Below, in pieces: positions 7,198 through 14,694 of a stretch of 20,753 bases of DNA. The DNA is from CAZRRV01 sp964406705 (GTDB taxonomy: Bacteria > Bacillota > Clostridia > Oscillospirales > Acutalibacteraceae): positions 1 through 20,753 of the forward strand of contig CAYOSS010000026.1 in assembly GCA_964406705.1 (NCBI GenBank), given 5' to 3'. The translations under genes were made by a program, and so were the position numbers. Numbering within the stretch: position 1 is the first letter of the stretch; every line of letters begins with the position of its first letter. Below the pieces are notes generated by a model. It was given only the letters and a program-made list of their open reading frames with translations. It was not told where the DNA came from and ran no database searches.

Positions 7198-7233
7198 CGT
7201 CATTTTGGGGCGCCGGTCCCCCCGCGCTCCCTT

Positions 7234-7260
7234 TTAGCACTCTACCCTTCCGAGTGCTAA
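7234..7260 (-). promoter_or_regulatory. CIRCE operator (HrcA binding site)
   Basis: TTAGCACTC (7234-7242), a 9-nt spacer and GAGTGCTAA (7252-7260) match the consensus exactly. It sits just downstream of the -10 box, at the predicted transcription start and in the 5' UTR. Confidence 0.97.
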
Positions 7261-7265
7261 TACAT

Positions 7266-7293
7266 ATTATACCCCCCTTTCGCGAAAAATCAA
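7266..7293 (-). promoter_or_regulatory. Sigma-A promoter of groESL
   Basis: On the minus strand TTGATT (7288-7293) and TATAAT (7266-7271) are separated by 16 bp. An AT-rich tract at 7300-7325 lies upstream and could serve as an UP element. Confidence 0.88.
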
Positions 7294-7328
7294 GAGGGAA
7301 TTTTGAAAATATCGTAAATATTTTGTGA

Positions 7329-7769
7329 CGCAGCCAGCTCAGGCTCATAGAGTGGCTTAAGACCAACCCCGTCCCGTTAAACAGCAAGACCAACTACCTC
7401 ACCAACGCCAGGGAGATAGCCGTCGTGGGCGTGAAAGGCGGTAATCCCACTTTTCACGGGGAGTATGACAGCGGCGTGTACAAGTACCCCATATGCCGCG
7501 ACAAGGGGCGTTTCCACCCCACGCAGAAGCCCCTCGCCCTGATCGGGGAGCTTATTCGCAAGCATTCGGACGAGGGCGACACGGTGCTCGACTGCTTCGC
7601 CGGGTCGGGGACGACCGCCGTCGCGGCGCGGAACTTGGGGCGGCGGTTCGTTGGCTGCGAACTTTCGGAGGAGTACTATGAGAAAGCTGTGGAGCGGCTC
7701 GGTTCCTCCGAAATCCAAATGAGTATGGCGGCGGGAGTTATAAGGCGGCACCGCCGGGTGCCGGCTTAA
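7329..7769 (+). pseudogene. Truncated DNA N4/N6-methyltransferase remnant (C-terminal part)
   Basis: An open frame from 7329, directly after an in-frame TGA, encodes about 146 residues matching the C-terminal part of a beta-class N6_N4_Mtase. Upstream is LIEWLKTNPVP and VGVKGGNPTFHG. HPTQKPLALI follows as the motif X region, then motif I VLDCFAGSGTTAVAA, which binds S-adenosylmethionine. The end is FVGCELSEEYYEKAVERL. The N-terminal part, including the catalytic DPPY-type motif IV, is missing. The break falls in AT-rich sequence next to the groES promoter. The first start codon is a GTG at 7425 with no clear ribosome site. A functional enzyme is very unlikely. Such enzymes are common in prophages and restriction systems, so this is probably a scar of a lost mobile element. 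The surviving reading frame is intact, so the truncation may be fairly recent. Confidence 0.85.
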
Positions 7770-7828
7770 CGGCTCTGGCCGCCGCTCGCCCGGCGCTTTT
7801 CGCCGCTATCCGCCCGGCATTCCCGCCT

Positions 7829-7869
7829 AAAAAACCGCCCCTCCTTTCCTCGGGAGGGGCTTTCCTTTA
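7829..7869. terminator. Bidirectional terminator
   Basis: GCCCCTCC (7837-7844) pairs with GGAGGGGC (7853-7860). A6 at 7829-7834 gives a T6 tract for the minus-strand operon, and TTTCCTTT follows on the plus strand. It separates the methyltransferase remnant from the fba-adhE-kinase operon. Confidence 0.85.
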
Positions 7870-7903
7870 CACGCCTCACGCGCCGCCGGCGAGCGGGACC
7901 GCG

Positions 7904-8653
7904 CTACTCGTAATCCACCACGTCGACCCAGGAGAGCAGGAACTCCCGCTCCTCGGGGTTGCCCTTGACCGACTGCGACGCCGCCACAATGGGCAGCCAC
8001 TTTTGAATATACTGCCGCGCGGTGTCCGTCTTTTCGCAGAAGAGCCGCAGGTACTTGTCCGCAGTATCGCGCCGCCCCGCGAGGCAGAAGAGCAGGTACG
8101 TCCTCGCGACGTCCGCCGAGGCGTTGCCCTGCGTCGCGTGTGACCAGTCTATTATATACGGCTCCCCGGAGGGGGTCACAATGATATTTGAGGGGTTAAA
8201 GTCCCCGTGGCAGACCTTCTTGTGCCGGGGCATCGACTCGAGGCGCGTGTGGAGGTCGTAGCGGGTGGTGGCGTCCAGGCTCGCCTCGGAGATCTTGCGG
8301 TTCATCTTATCGGTGAGGTTGTTGAGCATTGGCGCGGTCTTGCCGTGAACCTCTATCTGCAGGTCCACGAACCTCTCCAGATACTCGTCGTACTTCTCCG
8401 GGTGCCGCTCCATAAGCGATGACAGCGTCTCGCCCTCTATGAATTCCGATACGATGGCCCACTGCCCGTCCACCGTCTCCACGGCCAATACGCGCGGTAT
8501 CTTTAACCCCGTTTCCTCTATACGCGCCTGGTTGAGAGCTTCGTTCAGCACATCCGCCTTGGGGTAGCCCGCCGCGAAGAGCTTCACCGCAGAGGACCCG
8601 GCGCGGTATACGGTCTTATTTTTCCTGACCGATACGGTCTCGTCAAAAGTCAC
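7904..8653 (-). CDS. Phosphotransferase (aminoglycoside phosphotransferase/choline kinase-like fold)
   Basis: This 249-residue cytoplasmic kinase of the APH family has the catalytic loop VCHGDFNPSN (Asp151, Asn156) and the metal-binding YIIDWSHAT (Asp169), as in aminoglycoside, homoserine or choline kinases. The N-terminal lobe has the nucleotide-binding strands SAVKLFAAGYPKADV and AIVSEFIEGETL. It starts with GTG at 8653, overlapping the adhE stop in a GTGA arrangement, with GGAGGAG inside the end of adhE. It is therefore translationally coupled as the third gene of fba-adhE-kinase. The substrate is unknown. The family name does not imply antibiotic resistance, and the housekeeping operon suggests a metabolic small molecule. 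A strong terminator follows the stop. Confidence 0.88.
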   Translation of the reverse strand: MTFDETVSVRKNKTVYRAGSSAVKLFAAGYPKADVLNEALNQARIEETGLKIPRVLAVETVDGQWAIVSEFIEGETLSSLMERHPEKYDEYLERFVDLQIEVHGKTAPMLNNLTDKMNRKISEASLDATTRYDLHTRLESMPRHKKVCHGDFNPSNIIVTPSGEPYIIDWSHATQGNASADVARTYLLFCLAGRRDTADKYLRLFCEKTDTARQYIQKWLPIVAASQSVKGNPEEREFLLSWVDVVDYE

Positions 8654-11292
8654 AGCCGCTCCTCCTTCCCGCGCGGGGGTCTGCCGTCTTTCCCGTAGTA
8701 CGCCCCGAGGAACATCTCCCGCAGCTCACTGAAGAGCGGGTACCTCGGGTTCGCCCCGGTGCACTGGTCGTCGAACGCCCGCTCGCACAGCTCGTCCAGC
8801 CGCGATAAGAACACTTCCTCGTCCACGCCGTAGTCGCGGATTGTCGGCTTAATCCCGATTTTAGCTTTCAGCTCGTCCAAAGCGGCGATGAGGCTTTCTA
8901 CCTTCTCCGCGTCGCTGCTCCCGGCAAGCCCCAGCGCGTCCGCTATTTCGGCGTACCTTGAGGCGGCGCGCGGGTAGGCGTACTGCGGGAAGGTGCCCAT
9001 CTTGGCGGGGGTCTCGCTCGCGTTGTAGCGGATAACCTCGTCTATTAGCAGGGCGTTCGCGACGCCGTGGGGCAGGTGGTAGAACGCGCCCAACTTGTGA
9101 GCCATAGAGTGGCAGACCCCCAAGAACGCGTTGGCGAAAGCCATACCCGCCATCGTGGCGGCGTTCGCCATTTTCTCCCGCGCCTCGGGGTCGGCGGAGC
9201 CGTTCTCGTAGGCCCTCGGCAGGTAGGTAAATACCAATTTTAAGCTTTGCAGCGCCAGTCCGTCGGTGAAGTCCGTCGCCATCACGGAGACGTAGGCTTC
9301 GAGGGAGTGCACCGCCGCGTCGATGCCCGACGCCGCCGTGAGACCCTTGGGGGCGTTCAGCATAAGGCTCGAGTCGACTATGGCCATTTTCGGCATCAGC
9401 TCGTAATCGGCGAGCGGGTACTTCATCCCGGTGGCATCGTCGGTTATCACGGCGAAGGGGGTCACCTCGCTGCCCGTTCCCGCCGAGGTGGGCACGGCGA
9501 TGAAGTACGCCTTTTCGCCCATTTCGGGGAAGGTGTAGACCCGTTTGCGGATATCCATAAACCGCGCCGCCATACCCGCGAAGTCGGCGTCGGGGTGCTC
9601 GTAAAGCACCCACATAATCTTAGCCGCGTCCATAGCGGAGCCGCCGCCGAGGGCTATTATCACGTCCGGGGCGAAGGAGGTCATACGCTCCGCCCCCGCC
9701 CTCGCGCTGGAGAGAGTCGGGTCCGGCTCGACGTCGGAGAATACCGTGTGCTCTATGCCGAGCTCGTCCAAGCGCTCCTCCACTGGGCGCAGGTACCCGT
9801 TTTTGTACAGGAAGCTGTCCGTCACCAAAAAGGCGCGGCGCCGTCCCATCCCGGATAAATCCCCCAGCGCCGCGGAGAGGCAGCCGGGCTTCAGGTAAAC
9901 CTTTTCGGGAGCCCTGAACCAGAGCATATTTTCCCTTCTTTCGGCGACGGTCTTGATGTTGAGCAGGTGTTTCACCCCCACGTTCTCCGAGACGCTGTTG
10001 CCGCCCCAGGAGCCGCACCCGAGGGTGAGGGAGGGCGTGAGCCGGAAGTTGTACAAGTCGCCTATCCCGCCCTGCGAAGAGGGGGTGTTAAGCAGTATGC
10101 GGCAGGTCTTCATCCGCTCCTCGAAGAGCCGCAAATGCTCGCCGCCCGTCAGCGGGTTTAAGTAGACGGACGCGGTGTGCCCGTAGCCGCCGTCGGCGAT
10201 GAGCCGTTCCGCCTTCGCCACCGCGTCGGCAAAATCCGCCGCGCGGTACATAGCGAGGACGGGGGAGAGCTTCTCGTGGGCGAACTCCTCCGATATATCC
10301 GTGCTCTCGACCTCGCCTATGAGGATTTTTGTACCCTCCGGGACGCTGACGCCGCAGAGCTCCGCGATTTTGCCGGCGGGCTGGCCCACGATTTTCGCGT
10401 TGAGCGAGCCGTTGATGATGATGGTCTGCCGCGCCCTGTCAAGCTCCCCGTCCTTTAAGAAGTAGCACCCGCGCCGGGCAAACTCCGCCTTTACCGCGTC
10501 GTACACGTCCGCCACCGCGATGACCGACTGCTCCGAAGCGCAGATCATCCCGTTGTCGAAGGTTTTCGAGTGGATAATTGAGTTTACCGCGAGGAGGATA
10601 TCCGCGCTGCTGTCTATGACCGCCGGGGTGTTGCCGGGGCCCACTCCGAGGGCGGGCTTCCCGCTGGAGTACGCCGCCGTGACCATCCCGGGGCCGCCCG
10701 TGGCGAGGATCAGATCCGCCTCGGACATCAGCCGGTTGGTAAGCTCCAGGCTCGGCACGTCTATCCAGCCTATAATCCCCGCCGGAGCGCCCGCCGCCAC
10801 TGCCGCCTCGAGGACGATCCTCGCCGCCGCGACGGTGCAGCCCTTGGCCCTCGGGTGCGGGCTTATGATGATCCCGTTGCGGGTCTTAAGCGCGAGCAGG
10901 GTCTTGAATATCGCGGTGGAGGTGGGGTTGGTCGTCGGGATCACCGCCGCCACCACGCCCACCGGCTCGGCGATGCGCCGGTAGCCCGCCGCGTCGTCCC
11001 GCTCGATGACGCCGCAGGTTTTGGTGTCCTTATACGCGTTGTAGATGTACTCCGCCGCGAAGTGGTTCTTGATCACCTTGTCCTCGGCGACGCCCATCCC
11101 GGTCTCCGCGACCGCCGCTTTGGCGAGGGGGATCCTCGCGCCCTCCGCCGCGAGCGCCGCCGCCCGGAATATCTCGTCCACCCGGCTTTGGCTGTATGCG
11201 GAGAACTCCCTCTGAGCCGCCCTGACGCCCGCCAGGACCCGCTCGAAGCTCTCCACGCTGTCCACCGTGGGGTATTCCCGCGCCTCAATCAT
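8650..11292 (-). CDS. adhE: Bifunctional acetaldehyde-CoA/alcohol dehydrogenase AdhE
   Basis: The 880-residue fusion converts acetyl-CoA to acetaldehyde and then ethanol, reoxidising two NADH. The N-terminal aldehyde dehydrogenase half (about 1-440) carries the catalytic cysteine in FDNGMICASEQSV (Cys251) and GVGPGNTPAVID. The C-terminal iron-dependent alcohol dehydrogenase half (about 455-870) has GGGSAMDAAKIMW. Its iron ligands lie in IDAAVHSLEAY and HSMAHKLGAFYHLPHGVAN. Length and domain order are those of full AdhE, which usually assembles into spirosomes. It lies 12 nt after fba and overlaps the next kinase gene by 4 nt. The ribosome site is weak (GGCGGG), so translation may depend on coupling to fba. 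I see no Rex operator at the operon promoter, although Rex control is common for adhE. Essentially certain. Confidence 0.97.
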   Translation of the reverse strand: MIEAREYPTVDSVESFERVLAGVRAAQREFSAYSQSRVDEIFRAAALAAEGARIPLAKAAVAETGMGVAEDKVIKNHFAAEYIYNAYKDTKTCGVIERDDAAGYRRIAEPVGVVAAVIPTTNPTSTAIFKTLLALKTRNGIIISPHPRAKGCTVAAARIVLEAAVAAGAPAGIIGWIDVPSLELTNRLMSEADLILATGGPGMVTAAYSSGKPALGVGPGNTPAVIDSSADILLAVNSIIHSKTFDNGMICASEQSVIAVADVYDAVKAEFARRGCYFLKDGELDRARQTIIINGSLNAKIVGQPAGKIAELCGVSVPEGTKILIGEVESTDISEEFAHEKLSPVLAMYRAADFADAVAKAERLIADGGYGHTASVYLNPLTGGEHLRLFEERMKTCRILLNTPSSQGGIGDLYNFRLTPSLTLGCGSWGGNSVSENVGVKHLLNIKTVAERRENMLWFRAPEKVYLKPGCLSAALGDLSGMGRRRAFLVTDSFLYKNGYLRPVEERLDELGIEHTVFSDVEPDPTLSSARAGAERMTSFAPDVIIALGGGSAMDAAKIMWVLYEHPDADFAGMAARFMDIRKRVYTFPEMGEKAYFIAVPTSAGTGSEVTPFAVITDDATGMKYPLADYELMPKMAIVDSSLMLNAPKGLTAASGIDAAVHSLEAYVSVMATDFTDGLALQSLKLVFTYLPRAYENGSADPEAREKMANAATMAGMAFANAFLGVCHSMAHKLGAFYHLPHGVANALLIDEVIRYNASETPAKMGTFPQYAYPRAASRYAEIADALGLAGSSDAEKVESLIAALDELKAKIGIKPTIRDYGVDEEVFLSRLDELCERAFDDQCTGANPRYPLFSELREMFLGAYYGKDGRPPRGKEERL

Positions 11293-11304
11293 ATTAAACC
11301 CGCC

Positions 11305-12168
11305 TTATGCCTTGTTGACCGAGCCGAACAGCTCCATTTTCTCCCTGACCGTCGCCCTGATGGCCTCCACCCCGGGAGCCAGAAGCTTGCGGGGGTCGAA
11401 GCCCTTGCCGACTAAGTCCTTGCCCTCTTCTATGTACTTCCTCGTCGCCGCCGCGAAGGAGAGCTGGCACTCGGTGTTGACGTTGATCTTGGAGACGCCC
11501 AGCGAGATGGCGCGCCGGATCATATCCGCCGGGATGCCCGTGCCCCCGTGGAGCACCAAGGGCATATCGCCCGTCACGGCCGCAATTTTCTCAAGGACAT
11601 CGAAGCGTAAACCCCCCCAGTTCGGGGGGTATTTCCCGTGAATGTTGCCGATACCCGCGGCCAGCATTGTGACCCCTAAGGAGGCTATCCGCCGGCACTC
11701 CTCCGGGTCCGCGACCTCGCCGCCGCCTATCACGCCGTCCTCCTCGCCGCCTATAGCCCCGACCTCGGCCTCGAGGGACAGCCCTTTCTCGCCCGTGAGC
11801 TTCACAAGCTCGGTGGTCTTGGCGATGTTCTCGTCTATGGACTCGTGCGAGCCGTCGTACATTACCGAGGAGAAGCCCGCGTTAATGCAGGCGAGCGCGC
11901 CCTCGTAGCTCCCGTGGTCGAGGTGGAGAGCCACCGGGACGGTGATCTTCAGCTCCTCCAACATACCGTTTACCATACCCACGATGGTGCGGTAGCCGCA
12001 CATATACCGCCCCGCGCCCTCCGACACCCCGAGGATCACCGGGGAGCGCAGCTCCTCCGCCGTGAGCAGAATGGCCTTCGCCCACTCTAAATTGTTGATG
12101 TTGAACGCCCCGACAGCGTAGCCCCCGTCTTTCGCCGCGCGCAGCATCTCTCCCGCCGAAACCAACAT
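11305..12168 (-). CDS. fba: Class II fructose-1,6-bisphosphate aldolase
   Basis: This 287-residue zinc-dependent aldolase cleaves fructose 1,6-bisphosphate to dihydroxyacetone phosphate and glyceraldehyde 3-phosphate. HLDHGS holds Asp84 (catalytic) and His85 (zinc). Further family signatures are GFSSVMYDGSH, the Glu-rich LEAEVGAIGGEED, GIGNIHGKYP, LVLHGGTG and KINVNTE. Tagatose-bisphosphate aldolases are close relatives, but FBP aldolase is the likelier main activity here. It is the first gene of fba-adhE-kinase, behind a canonical promoter and a leader of about 60 nt with a GC hairpin. The ribosome site (AAAGGGGA) is moderate. Pairing of a glycolytic aldolase with AdhE puts sugar breakdown and ethanol formation under one promoter. 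Confidence 0.95.
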   Translation of the reverse strand: MLVSAGEMLRAAKDGGYAVGAFNINNLEWAKAILLTAEELRSPVILGVSEGAGRYMCGYRTIVGMVNGMLEELKITVPVALHLDHGSYEGALACINAGFSSVMYDGSHESIDENIAKTTELVKLTGEKGLSLEAEVGAIGGEEDGVIGGGEVADPEECRRIASLGVTMLAAGIGNIHGKYPPNWGGLRFDVLEKIAAVTGDMPLVLHGGTGIPADMIRRAISLGVSKINVNTECQLSFAAATRKYIEEGKDLVGKGFDPRKLLAPGVEAIRATVREKMELFGSVNKA

Positions 12169-12193
12169 ATTCCCGTCCCCTTTCCTGAAAGGC

Positions 12194-12226
12194 GGCGCCG
12201 TTTCCGGGCAAAGGCACCCCGGCGCC
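12194..12226 (-). promoter_or_regulatory. GC hairpin in the fba leader
   Basis: GGCGCCG (12194-12200) and CGGCGCC (12220-12226) form a 7-bp stem in the 5' UTR. No T tract follows, so this is a leader structure rather than a clear attenuator. Confidence 0.5.
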
Positions 12227-12238
12227 GTCCCCGCTTAC

Positions 12239-12267
12239 ATTATACCCCCAAAGGGGAGGAAAAGCAA
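12239..12267 (-). promoter_or_regulatory. Sigma-A promoter of the fba-adhE-kinase operon
   Basis: On the minus strand TTGCTT (12262-12267) and TATAAT (12239-12244) have a 17-bp spacer. The predicted start is near 12232. Confidence 0.85.
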
Positions 12268-12303
12268 GAGGTTTTTAAGGGGGGATTTGGCTTCTTACGG
12301 CAA

Positions 12304-12331
12304 ACCGGGAGACCCCGAAGGATCTCCCGGT
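12304..12331 (-). terminator. Terminator after mrp
   Basis: ACCGGGAGA (12304-12312) pairs with TCTCCCGGT (12323-12331). The minus-strand tail is TTTGCC, so the T tract is weak. It lies 18 nt after the mrp stop and just upstream of the fba promoter. Confidence 0.7.
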
Positions 12332-12348
12332 CTATTATTTAGTCTGGC

Positions 12349-13158
12349 TTACTTTATCCTCTCCAGCACCTCTATCGCGCCCTCCAGGGCGGCGGGGTCG
12401 TACTCCGCGAAGCGGCCCTCGTCCGAAAGCGCCGCGACGCGCGGGTCAAACGGCAGCTCGGCCAGAGGCAGCACCCCGAGCGCCGCCGCCAACTCGCCCG
12501 TCCTGCCGAAGAGCGGGAACGACTTTCCGCAGTGCGGGCAGACGAACTCCGTCATATTCTCCACCAGCCCGAGGACGGGAATGTTCATCATCTCCGCCAT
12601 AGCGTAGGCCTTTTTTACAATCATAGAGACGAGATCCTGCGGGGTGGAGACGAGCACTACCCCGTCCACCGGCACCGATTGGTACACGGTGAGCGGAATG
12701 TCGCCCGTCCCGGGAGGCATATCGAGGAAGAGGAAGTCGAGCTTGCCCCAGCAGACGTCCGTCCAGAACTGCCCTACCGCTCCGCCCAATATCGGGCCCC
12801 TCCAGACCACGGGGGATTCTTCATCTTGTAGCAGCAGGTTCATCGACATTATCTTTATGCCGTCGGCGTCGGCCGGGATTATCCCCCGTTCGTCCTGCCG
12901 GGCGCCGGGCGCGACGCCGAACATTTTGGGGATGGAGGGCCCCGTGATATCCGCGTCCAAGATCCCGACGGAGTGCCCCGCCTTCTTAGCGGCCACGGCA
13001 AGCCCCGCCGTCACGGTGGACTTGCCCACTCCTCCCTTGCCGCTCGCGACGGCCACAACCCGCCCCACTCGGCTGGCGGAGTTCGGCGGGAGCTTTTCCG
13101 GGGCGCGCTCGCCGCACTCCTTGTCGCAGTTCCCACAGTCCTTCTCGCACTCGCTCAT
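12349..13158 (-). CDS. mrp: Mrp/NBP35-family P-loop ATPase, Fe-S cluster carrier
   Basis: This 269-residue cytoplasmic ATPase (also called ApbC) is thought to carry Fe-S clusters to target proteins. It has the deviant Walker A GKGGVGKST (residues 40-48), ILDADITGPSIPKMFG, FLFLDMPPGTGD, and the bridging CxxC in FVCPHCGKSF (Cys207, Cys210). An N-terminal cysteine cluster (Cys4, 8, 11, 15), recalling the NBP35-type extension, could hold a second cluster. I start it at 13158, where the Cys-rich N-terminus begins. The frame stays open to 13395, but that part is repeat DNA with no family similarity. The ribosome site is weak (AAAGAG). It is last in the nrdD-nrdG-dut-mrp block. Serving the Fe-S cluster of NrdG is an attractive but unproven link. 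Confidence 0.9.
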   Translation of the reverse strand: MSECEKDCGNCDKECGERAPEKLPPNSASRVGRVVAVASGKGGVGKSTVTAGLAVAAKKAGHSVGILDADITGPSIPKMFGVAPGARQDERGIIPADADGIKIMSMNLLLQDEESPVVWRGPILGGAVGQFWTDVCWGKLDFLFLDMPPGTGDIPLTVYQSVPVDGVVLVSTPQDLVSMIVKKAYAMAEMMNIPVLGLVENMTEFVCPHCGKSFPLFGRTGELAAALGVLPLAELPFDPRVAALSDEGRFAEYDPAALEGAIEVLERIK

Positions 13159-13185
13159 CGTATCACTCTTTCTGTCGTCGGATAA

Positions 13186-13400
13186 TGCCGCCGGGTGCTC
13201 GTCTGCCGACAGCGTCCCGGCAGGGCGGCTCGGTCGGTTGTCGACCCGCCGGGTGACCGTCCGCCGACACCGTGCGCCCCAAGCAACGCCACCGGCTGAC
13301 CGTCCGCCGCCTCCGCTCGATCCCCCAAGCCGACGCGGACCAAGACAGCCCGGCATTTTCCCGAGCCCCGGCGGCGCGTTCCCCTTAAAGGGCAATACGG
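13186..13400. repeat. Degenerate repeats between dut and mrp
   Basis: Three related segments near 13190, 13247 and 13290 share CCGCCGGGTGACCGTCCGCC-like sequence followed by a GACA-CGT or CTCCGCTCG tail. The rest is GC-rich and has no gene. No promoter or terminator is clear, so dut and mrp may be co-transcribed through it. Confidence 0.5.
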
Positions 13401-13405
13401 CCCCG

Positions 13406-13843
13406 CTACGCTCCCGTCGAGCCGAAGCCGCCCTGCCCGCGTTCCGTGGGAGGAAGCTCCCCGCTCTCCTCGAAGCTCACTTTCAGGTACGGGGTCACCA
13501 CCAACTGCGCGACGCGATCCCCGCCGGAGACGGTCGCCGTGACGGGCGAGGAGTTGCGCAGCGCGACTATGATTTCCCCTCTGTAGTCGCTGTCTATGAC
13601 GCCCACGCAGTTCGCGGGAGCGAGCCCCGATTTCACCGCGAGCCCGCTTCTCGCGTAGACCAGCCCCGCGTACCCCTCGGGGATTTCCGCCGCGAGACCC
13701 GTGCGGACTTTCGCCACCTCTCCCGGGGGAATGACGCAGCGGGTCCCGGGCAGGGCGTAGAGATCCGCCCCCGCCGCTCCCGGCGAGGAGTAAACGGGGA
13801 GCAGCGCCGCCCCGTCAAGCTTTTTTACTCTAACCGTGGGCAT
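13406..13843 (-). CDS. dut: Deoxyuridine 5'-triphosphate nucleotidohydrolase (dUTPase)
   Basis: This 145-residue trimeric-type dUTPase hydrolyses dUTP to dUMP and pyrophosphate, keeping uracil out of DNA and supplying the dTMP precursor. The conserved motifs appear in order: GAAGADLYA (1), YARSGLAVKSGLAPANC (2) with GVIDSDYRGEI (3, catalytic Asp), RVAQLVV (4) and the C-terminal ERGQGGFGSTG (5), which closes over the active site. An AAGGAGG ribosome site lies 4 nt from the ATG, slightly close. The gene follows nrdG after a gap of about 310 bp filled with 25-bp repeats. Membership of the same transcript as nrdD-nrdG is plausible but not shown, since no promoter is obvious. Residues and length are normal. 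Confidence 0.96.
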   Translation of the reverse strand: MPTVRVKKLDGAALLPVYSSPGAAGADLYALPGTRCVIPPGEVAKVRTGLAAEIPEGYAGLVYARSGLAVKSGLAPANCVGVIDSDYRGEIIVALRNSSPVTATVSGGDRVAQLVVTPYLKVSFEESGELPPTERGQGGFGSTGA

Positions 13844-13904
13844 AGACCCTCCTTGTTTGGGTAAATCATTTACGCCGGCACCGGGCGGCGCCGTGTTAAG
13901 ACAA

Positions 13905-14153
13905 TACCGCGCAGCGTTTTCTTAAGGCAATACCGCGCGGTGCCGCCCCAAAGCAATATCTCGCGGTGCTACTTAAAGGCAACACTACGATGTGCCGCTT
14001 AAAGGCAATACCGCGTGCCGCTACTTCAAGGCAACACTGCACGGCGCGCCCCGAGGCGATCATCGCACGGCGACGGCTAAAGGCAACGCCGCTGTGCCGG
14101 CTAAAGGCAACACTATGCGGCGCGCCCCAAGATAATCACCGCGCGGGACCGCC
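13905..14153. repeat. 25-bp tandem repeat array between nrdG and dut
   Basis: About ten diverged units with the consensus TAAAGGCAACACCGCGCGGTGCCGC-like. Starts lie at about 13921, 13950, 13974, 14000, 14025, 14053, 14078, 14102 and 14129, so unit length varies from 24 to 29 bp. The unit at 14129 leads straight into the nrdG stop codon at 14154, and the similarity seems to run a few bases into the gene. No ORF or promoter is credible. Confidence 0.75.
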
Positions 14154-14693
14154 TCAGTAAGTATCGAGCTCGTCGTCCCGCAGGACGCGCGTCGCCCCCT
14201 CGCGGAGCGTCCGCTTCAGGTCGATTATCCGCTGGTTGCGCGAGCCGCGGAAGCGTATGGTGAGGTCCTTTTCCTCCTCCACGAACTCCCCGTCCACCAA
14301 AACGTCGATGTATGAGAGCATCTCGTCGGTATGTTCACACCTCGCGCGGCTGGGACCCAGCAAATCCCGCTCCAGCGTGTAGCCGGTGTAGCACCAGACG
14401 CTTTTATTCGGGTAAAGAGAGCGCAGCTCCCGCAGGAAGGGCACTAACGCCTCCTGGTTCACCGGCTCGAAAGGCTCCCCCCCTAATAGGGAGAAGCCCG
14501 CTATAAAATCGTGCGACATCGCGTCGAAAATCTCCCGCTCCACCGCCGGCGTGAAGGGGTTGCCGTAGGAGAAGTCCCACGCCTCGCTGTTGAAGCAGTT
14601 TTTACAGGCGTGCGTGCACCCGCTCACAAAGAGGGACACCCGCACGCCCGGCCCGTTCGCGACGTCGTACTTCTTAACAGTCGCGTAATTCAT
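14154..14693 (-). CDS. nrdG: Anaerobic ribonucleotide reductase activating enzyme NrdG
   Basis: This 179-residue radical-SAM activase uses S-adenosylmethionine and a 4Fe-4S cluster to make the glycyl radical on NrdD. The cluster motif is CTHACKNC (Cys26, 30, 33, the CX3CX2C form), followed by FNSEAWDF. SLLGGEPF provides the SAM-binding GGE motif. VWCYTGYTLE and DVLVDGEF are typical of the family. It begins 1 nt after the nrdD stop (TAA, A, ATG) without a strong ribosome site, so it should be translationally coupled to nrdD. The C-terminal end borders the 25-bp repeat array. Length and motifs are normal. Confidence 0.96.
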   Translation of the reverse strand: MNYATVKKYDVANGPGVRVSLFVSGCTHACKNCFNSEAWDFSYGNPFTPAVEREIFDAMSHDFIAGFSLLGGEPFEPVNQEALVPFLRELRSLYPNKSVWCYTGYTLERDLLGPSRARCEHTDEMLSYIDVLVDGEFVEEEKDLTIRFRGSRNQRIIDLKRTLREGATRVLRDDELDTY

Positions 14694-14694
14694 T

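Noticed and set aside
8650..12168. Rex operator controlling fba-adhE
   Set aside because: Expected from knowledge of adhE, but no TTGTTAA/TTAACAA-type palindrome was seen around the promoter at 12239-12267.
13159..13395. N-terminal extension of Mrp to 13395
   Set aside because: It has no family similarity and reads through degenerate repeats. The Cys-rich start at 13158 fits the family.
13844..13960. Promoter directly upstream of dut
   Set aside because: TTGTCT and TTGCCT hexamers occur in the repeat units, but no -10 box lies at suitable spacing.
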